This document shows positions 44,868-47,285 of a stretch of DNA of 47,285 nt, piece after piece. The DNA is from Pirellulaceae bacterium (GTDB lineage: Bacteria > Planctomycetota > Planctomycetia > Pirellulales > Pirellulaceae). How positions within the stretch are numbered: position 1 is the first letter of the stretch; every line of letters begins with the position of its first letter. Position numbers and translations under genes: made by a program. The stretch lies in contig JADHUC010000043.1 of the NCBI GenBank assembly GCA_016784735.1, positions 1 to 47,285 of the forward strand, in the 5' to 3' direction. The notes below the pieces were generated by a model. That model was not told the origin of the DNA. It did not search any database and saw only the letters and a list, made by a program, of their open reading frames with translations.

Positions 44868-45287
44868 TCGTCCGCGGACTACTACCCTGGCTGCAAGCGC
44901 TGGTACGTCCGGCTGCACGAGAAGGACGGCAAGGAACACGAGATGCCCGCCCACAGCAAGCTCGAAGAACACCTCGACGCGTACATCACCGCGGCCGTGA
45001 TCGCCGAGGACAGGAAAGGGCCGCTCTTTCGCACGACGTACCGGAGAACCAAGCAACTAACGGCGAATCGCATGTCGCAGCCGGACGTCTGGCGAATGGT
45101 GCGTCGTCGGGCGAAAGACGCCGGCATCGCCACGCCCATCGGTTGCCACTCGTTCCGGGCAACGGGCATTATTAACTACCTTCGCCACGGCGGCACGCTT
45201 CAAGAAACCATGAAAATGGCTAATCATGAATCGGCGCGTACCACCGGCCTGCACGATCACTCGGGCGACGAGTTGACGGCCGAGGAG
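44868..45287 (+). pseudogene. Tyrosine recombinase (integrase) remnant, catalytic Tyr replaced by His
   Basis: The frame carries the C-terminal half of a tyrosine integrase: DYYPGCKRWYVRLHEKDGKE, EEHLDAYITAAVIAEDRKG, PIGCHSFRATGIINYLRHGG, TMKMANHESARTTGLHDHSG. The HxxR pair (His 45147, Arg 45156) and the following His (45225) are present. The first catalytic Arg region is missing, and the nucleophile position nine residues after the second His reads CAC (45252) instead of the expected TAC, a one-base change that would abolish strand cleavage. The 5' end abuts the Rhs stop codon and the 3' end is cut by the IS3-family element. It is dead as an integrase and marks a former mobile-element edge. 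Confidence 0.8.
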
Positions 45288-45317
45288 GGAAGTGGACCCC
45301 AGAAACTGGACCACGGG
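45288..45317 (+). repeat. Left terminal inverted repeat of the IS3-family element
   Basis: Thirty bases, exactly complementary to 46589-46618. Key bases are TGGACCCC near the tip. Confidence 0.9.
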
Positions 45318-45386
45318 AGAAGAGAGACCTTGGCTCAGAATTGGGGTAGTCGTTAAAGTGTGGCCGTTGATTCAAAGGAGTGGATC

Positions 45387-45680
45387 ATGGCCAAGCGACG
45401 AAAGCCACGGAGCGCGGCGTTCAAGGCGAAGGTAGCCTTGGCCGCCGTCCAGGAGCGCAGGACGATTGCCGAACTGGCAAAGCAGTTTGAAGTTCATCCG
45501 TCTCAAATTCAGGCATGGAAGAAGGGCCTGGTGGACGGTGCGGTTGAGTTGTTTCGAGACCCTCGACGTGATCGAGAGGCCGCCGAACGGCAAGCCCGGG
45601 AGGCGGAGTTGTACGAGCAAATTGGCCGGCTTCAGATGGAACTGGAGTGGGCGAAAAAAAAATCTGCCGGCTTCGATTGA
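45387..45680 (+). CDS. IS3-family transposase OrfA (helix-turn-helix)
   Basis: The ATG at 45387 has AAAGGAG six bases upstream; 97 residues. KRRKPRSAAFKAKVALAAVQ and TIAELAKQFEVHPSQIQAWK form the transposase-8-type helix-turn-helix that binds the IS ends, and a leucine-zipper-like tail follows (AELYEQIGRLQMELEWAKKK). It stops at 45678-45680, 18 bases after a run of nine A, where the frame must change to make the OrfAB transposase. An upstream TTG/GTG start near 45360 lacks a ribosome site. Confidence 0.88.
   Translation: MAKRRKPRSAAFKAKVALAAVQERRTIAELAKQFEVHPSQIQAWKKGLVDGAVELFRDPRRDREAAERQAREAELYEQIGRLQMELEWAKKKSAGFD
45654..45662 (+). promoter_or_regulatory. A9 slippery run between orfA and orfB
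   Basis: Nine A follow GCG. OrfB is in the +1 (equivalently -2) frame relative to OrfA here, not the -1 frame usual in IS3 elements. Transcript slippage to eight A, or to ten A plus a -1 ribosomal shift, would both fuse the frames. A one-base indel is the alternative. Confidence 0.55.
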
Positions 45681-46515
45681 AAAACGACGTCGGCTGGTCG
45701 ATCCGCAGCATGGGTCCCTGAGTATCCGCCGACAGTGCGAACTGCTGGGCTTACCGCGCAGCAGCTACTACTACGAGCGCGCGACCGAGAGCGAAGAGAA
45801 CCTGGAACTGATGCGGCGGATCGATGAGCTATATCTCAAGAGGCCGTTTTTTGGGAGTCGCCGGATGGCAGAACATTTGTCGCTTCCTGGGGCTCCGGTC
45901 AACCGTAAGCGAGTCCAGCGTTTGATGCGACAGATGGGCATCGAGGCGGTGTATCCCAAGAGGAAAACAAGCACTCCGGGAGCAGGACACAAGATTTACC
46001 CTTACTTGCTTCGCGATCTGAACGTCAGCCGTGCGAACCAGGTGTGGTGCTCCGATATCACGTATGTTCCCCTGCGACATGGATTCATGTACTTGGTGGC
46101 CATCATGGACTGGTTCAGTCGCTACGTGTTGTCATGGCGGTTGTCGAACAGTCTGGACACGAGCTTCTGCCTGGAGGCTCTGGATGACGCTTTGGAGCTT
46201 GGATTGCCGGAGATATTCAACACGGATCAGGGAGCCCAGTTTACGAGCCAGGCATTTACGGGTCGCCTGCTGGAAGAGGGCGTGGCGATCAGCATGGACG
46301 GTCGCGGCCGGGCCCTGGACAACGTGTTCATCGAGCGGCTCTGGCGGAGCTTGAAATACGAAGACATCTACCTCAAGAATTACGAAGGAGTGGACGATCT
46401 ATACGACGGGCTGGAACAGTACTTTCATTTCTACGACCAGGAGCGACAGCACCAAGCACTCGATTACCGGACGCCCTACGAGGTGTACCAAGCGAGTTTG
46501 GCACTGTCGACATGA
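45661..46515 (+). CDS. IS3-family transposase OrfB (DDE catalytic part)
   Basis: There is no good independent start codon: the conserved protein begins about at IEKRRRLVDPQHGSLSIRRQ, right after the A9 run, so it is probably made as an OrfAB fusion. Conserved features are QCELLGLPRSSYYYERATES, KRVQRLMRQMGIEAVYPKRK and the integrase core with Asp in WCSDITY (46054), Asp in FNTDQGAQF (46225) and Glu in DNVFIERLW (46333). The last two are separated by 35 residues, the DD(35)E spacing of IS3. The C-terminal block YFHFYDQERQHQALDYRTPY is complete. The catalytic set is intact, so the element may still be active if the frame change works. Confidence 0.9.
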   Translation, partial: NLPASIEKRRRLVDPQHGSLSIRRQCELLGLPRSSYYYERATESEENLELMRRIDELYLKRPFFGSRRMAEHLSLPGAPVNRKRVQRLMRQMGIEAVYPKRKTSTPGAGHKIYPYLLRDLNVSRANQVWCSDITYVPLRHGFMYLVAIMDWFSRYVLSWRLSNSLDTSFCLEALDDALELGLPEIFNTDQGAQFTSQAFTGRLLEEGVAISMDGRGRALDNVFIERLWRSLKYEDIYLKNYEGVDDLYDGLEQYFHFYDQERQHQALDYRTPYEVYQASLALST

Positions 46516-46588
46516 GGATCAGCGGACCACACGCGACTAGCTCACACAGCCCCAAAGGAGCCTGCCAAGTCTCGCTTATTCAGCGGCT

Positions 46589-46618
46589 CCCGTGGTCCAG
46601 TTTCTGGGGTCCACTTCC
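46589..46618 (-). repeat. Right terminal inverted repeat of the IS3-family element
   Basis: Thirty bases, exactly complementary to 45288-45317. Its last base directly precedes the first codon of the PatG-like fragment. Confidence 0.9.
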
Positions 46619-47008
46619 GCTTATGGGAAGCCGGCTGAGTCGGATTCGGCACTCCGGATAGTGCGCGATTTCTCCGAGTTTCTTAACGTGATTTATAACG
46701 ACACGCGCAATCTTGGCGTTGCACCCAATGAGCGCGCACTTAATTACGCGGCCACGGATGCGCTTATTACACAGGATATCTTTAGGGACGTAAGAACGGA
46801 TTCTCGTTTTCGCAAGTTCGAATTCGATACTCTGACCGTTGACCGCAGCCCAATCTGTCGCCCAGAATCCGATTGCTGGGACGTGACGCTCTTTTTCTAC
46901 GACCCTTCTGAGCTGCAGAGGGCCCGACGTGCAGCCCGTTACACCATAGACGTTAGCGATTCCGTGCCCGTGCTAGTGGGCAGGAGGCAGAACTTTACTG
47001 TGCGGTGA
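46619..47008 (+). pseudogene. C-terminal fragment of a PatA/PatG-family (cyanobactin maturation protease) protein
   Basis: About 129 codons continue in frame from the IS end; the apparent start at 46592 lies inside the IS repeat, so the natural 5' part is missing. The sequence FSEFLNVIYNDTRNLGVAP, NERALNYAATDALITQDIF, LTVDRSPICRPESDCWDVTL and ARRAARYTIDVSDSVPVLVG resembles the C-terminal region of PatA/PatG-type proteins. In that family, protease domains cut and cyclise small precursor peptides (recalled family pattern, not searched). The subtilisin part is absent, so this copy cannot be a protease; the tail domain could still fold. Base composition looks more AT-rich than in the genes to the left. 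A Cys-rich small peptide gene follows after 31 bases, which fits the gene order of a RiPP locus. Confidence 0.62.
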
Positions 47009-47027
47009 TTGATCCCAACGCATCAAT

Positions 47028-47033
47028 GAGGAG
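47028..47033 (+). promoter_or_regulatory. Strong ribosome binding site of the Cys-rich peptide
   Basis: GAGGAG lies six bases before the ATG at 47040. It is among the best sites in the window and is the main evidence that the short frame is translated. Confidence 0.75.
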
Positions 47034-47039
47034 ATCAAT

Positions 47040-47249
47040 ATGAGACTCCCGACGTTATCACGCAAGTCGCGCGAACACATGTTTTCTTCCAATCAAAACT
47101 GTTCGCCGGCGTATCACACTCACGTGAGGATGTTACCCAGTGACGTGAGGATGTTACCCAGCCAAATCCAATCGAATGCGACAACTCGGTACTGCCCGTG
47201 CAACTGCCGCTTCGGTGTTTGTACCGACTGTAACAGCAAGCCTTGCTAA
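47040..47249 (+). CDS. Small Cys-rich peptide, candidate RiPP precursor
   Basis: The 69-residue frame has a strong ribosome site and no hydrophobic signal. Residues 1-46 are polar and leader-like (MRLPTLSRKSREHMFSSNQ...), with HVRMLPS and DVRMLPS in tandem at 28-41 from a 21-base duplication. The last 20 residues end RYCPCNCRFGVCTDCNSKPC, with six Cys at 52, 54, 56, 61, 64 and 69, ending on Cys. A leader plus Cys-rich core, 31 bases behind a PatG-like domain, is the layout expected for a peptide that is cut and modified on Cys. It is not a recognised family. A small metal-binding protein is an alternative, given the CxC and CxxC spacing. No terminator is visible before the window ends at 47285. 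Confidence 0.6.
   Translation: MRLPTLSRKSREHMFSSNQNCSPAYHTHVRMLPSDVRMLPSQIQSNATTRYCPCNCRFGVCTDCNSKPC
47122..47161 (+). repeat. Tandem 21-base duplication within the peptide gene
   Basis: Nineteen identical bases at 47122-47140 and 47143-47161, period 21, in frame. It adds one copy of the heptad VRMLPS plus His or Asp to the leader part of the peptide. Confidence 0.85.
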
Positions 47250-47285
47250 ATTTTTCCGAACATTGATATGTAATGCTAGAAAAAG

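Larger units (their letters stand above)
45288..46618 (+). mobile_element. IS3-family insertion sequence, complete
   Basis: The 1331-base element has perfect 30-bp terminal inverted repeats (45288-45317 and 46589-46618). Inside are an orfA with a helix-turn-helix and an orfB with a DDE integrase core, joined at a run of nine A. The inner part of the ends starts TGGACCCC and finishes GGGGTCCA, matching the TG...CA tips of IS3 elements. No short direct duplication of target bases is seen outside the repeats. Left of it is an integrase remnant and right of it a PatG-like fragment, which are unrelated genes. Confidence 0.9.

Noticed and set aside
46592..46618. GTG at 46592 as true start of the PatG-like gene
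   Set aside because: These codons lie inside the right inverted repeat of the IS, so the start is an artefact of the junction.
1..47285. tRNA or rRNA genes
   Set aside because: No cloverleaf with a conserved T-loop and no rRNA-like stretch was noticed on either strand; covariance tools could not be run.

Overview
The window most likely comes from a member of the Planctomycetota (inference). The grounds are a GC-rich genome full of exported proteins, a dockerin-type domain on a giant beta-helical surface protein, Tat-exported TIM-barrel proteins, FG-GAP/VCBS and PQQ-like propeller proteins, a hydrazine-synthase-alpha-like c-type cytochrome, PASTA and Sel1 proteins, and many short hairpin repeats between and inside genes. 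Only one gene (SUI1/eIF1-like, 28.1-28.4 kb) looks like housekeeping. Everything else is envelope, carbohydrate, mobile or unknown.

Layout. Bases 1-4941 are the 3' part of a giant repetitive surface protein with RTX-like and dockerin-like ends. From 21025 down to 4985 runs one long minus-strand gene series with gaps of about 40-100 bases and one 4-base overlap. In order of transcription it encodes a TolB-like propeller, an FG-GAP/toroid fusion, its toroid paralogue, a Hyi-like TIM barrel, a RhaT-like sugar symporter, a DUF5703/LamG glycosidase-like protein, a second TIM barrel, a methyltransferase/PQQ-propeller fusion, and a truncated copy of that fusion's front end. Together these look like a locus for taking in and breaking down a glycan or deoxysugar. 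From 21 to 32 kb there are further exported proteins: a PQQ-like propeller, two right-handed beta-helix proteins, an unrecognised secreted protein, an FG-GAP protein and a neutral-ceramidase-like protein. They are followed by a three-haem HzsA-like cytochrome on the minus strand.

Bases 34985-35805 hold no gene. They contain a cluster of five small hairpins whose stems differ but stay paired, followed by a good promoter. Next come two large plus-strand genes joined by a shared PASTA-like module: a PASTA/PDZ/Sel1 protein and a 2251-residue Rhs/YD-repeat protein with four PASTA-like modules.

The right edge (44.87-47.29 kb) is a mobile junction. It holds a decayed tyrosine integrase whose catalytic Tyr position reads His, a complete IS3-family element with perfect 30-bp ends, and then a 5'-truncated gene matching the C-terminal part of PatA/PatG-family cyanobactin maturation proteases. 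Thirty-one bases after that gene, behind a strong ribosome binding site, lies a 69-residue peptide with a six-Cys tail. This last pair is the best candidate for an undescribed system: a ribosomally made, modified peptide (RiPP) locus cut by the window edge and by the IS. Family calls were made by eye from motifs, with no database search.
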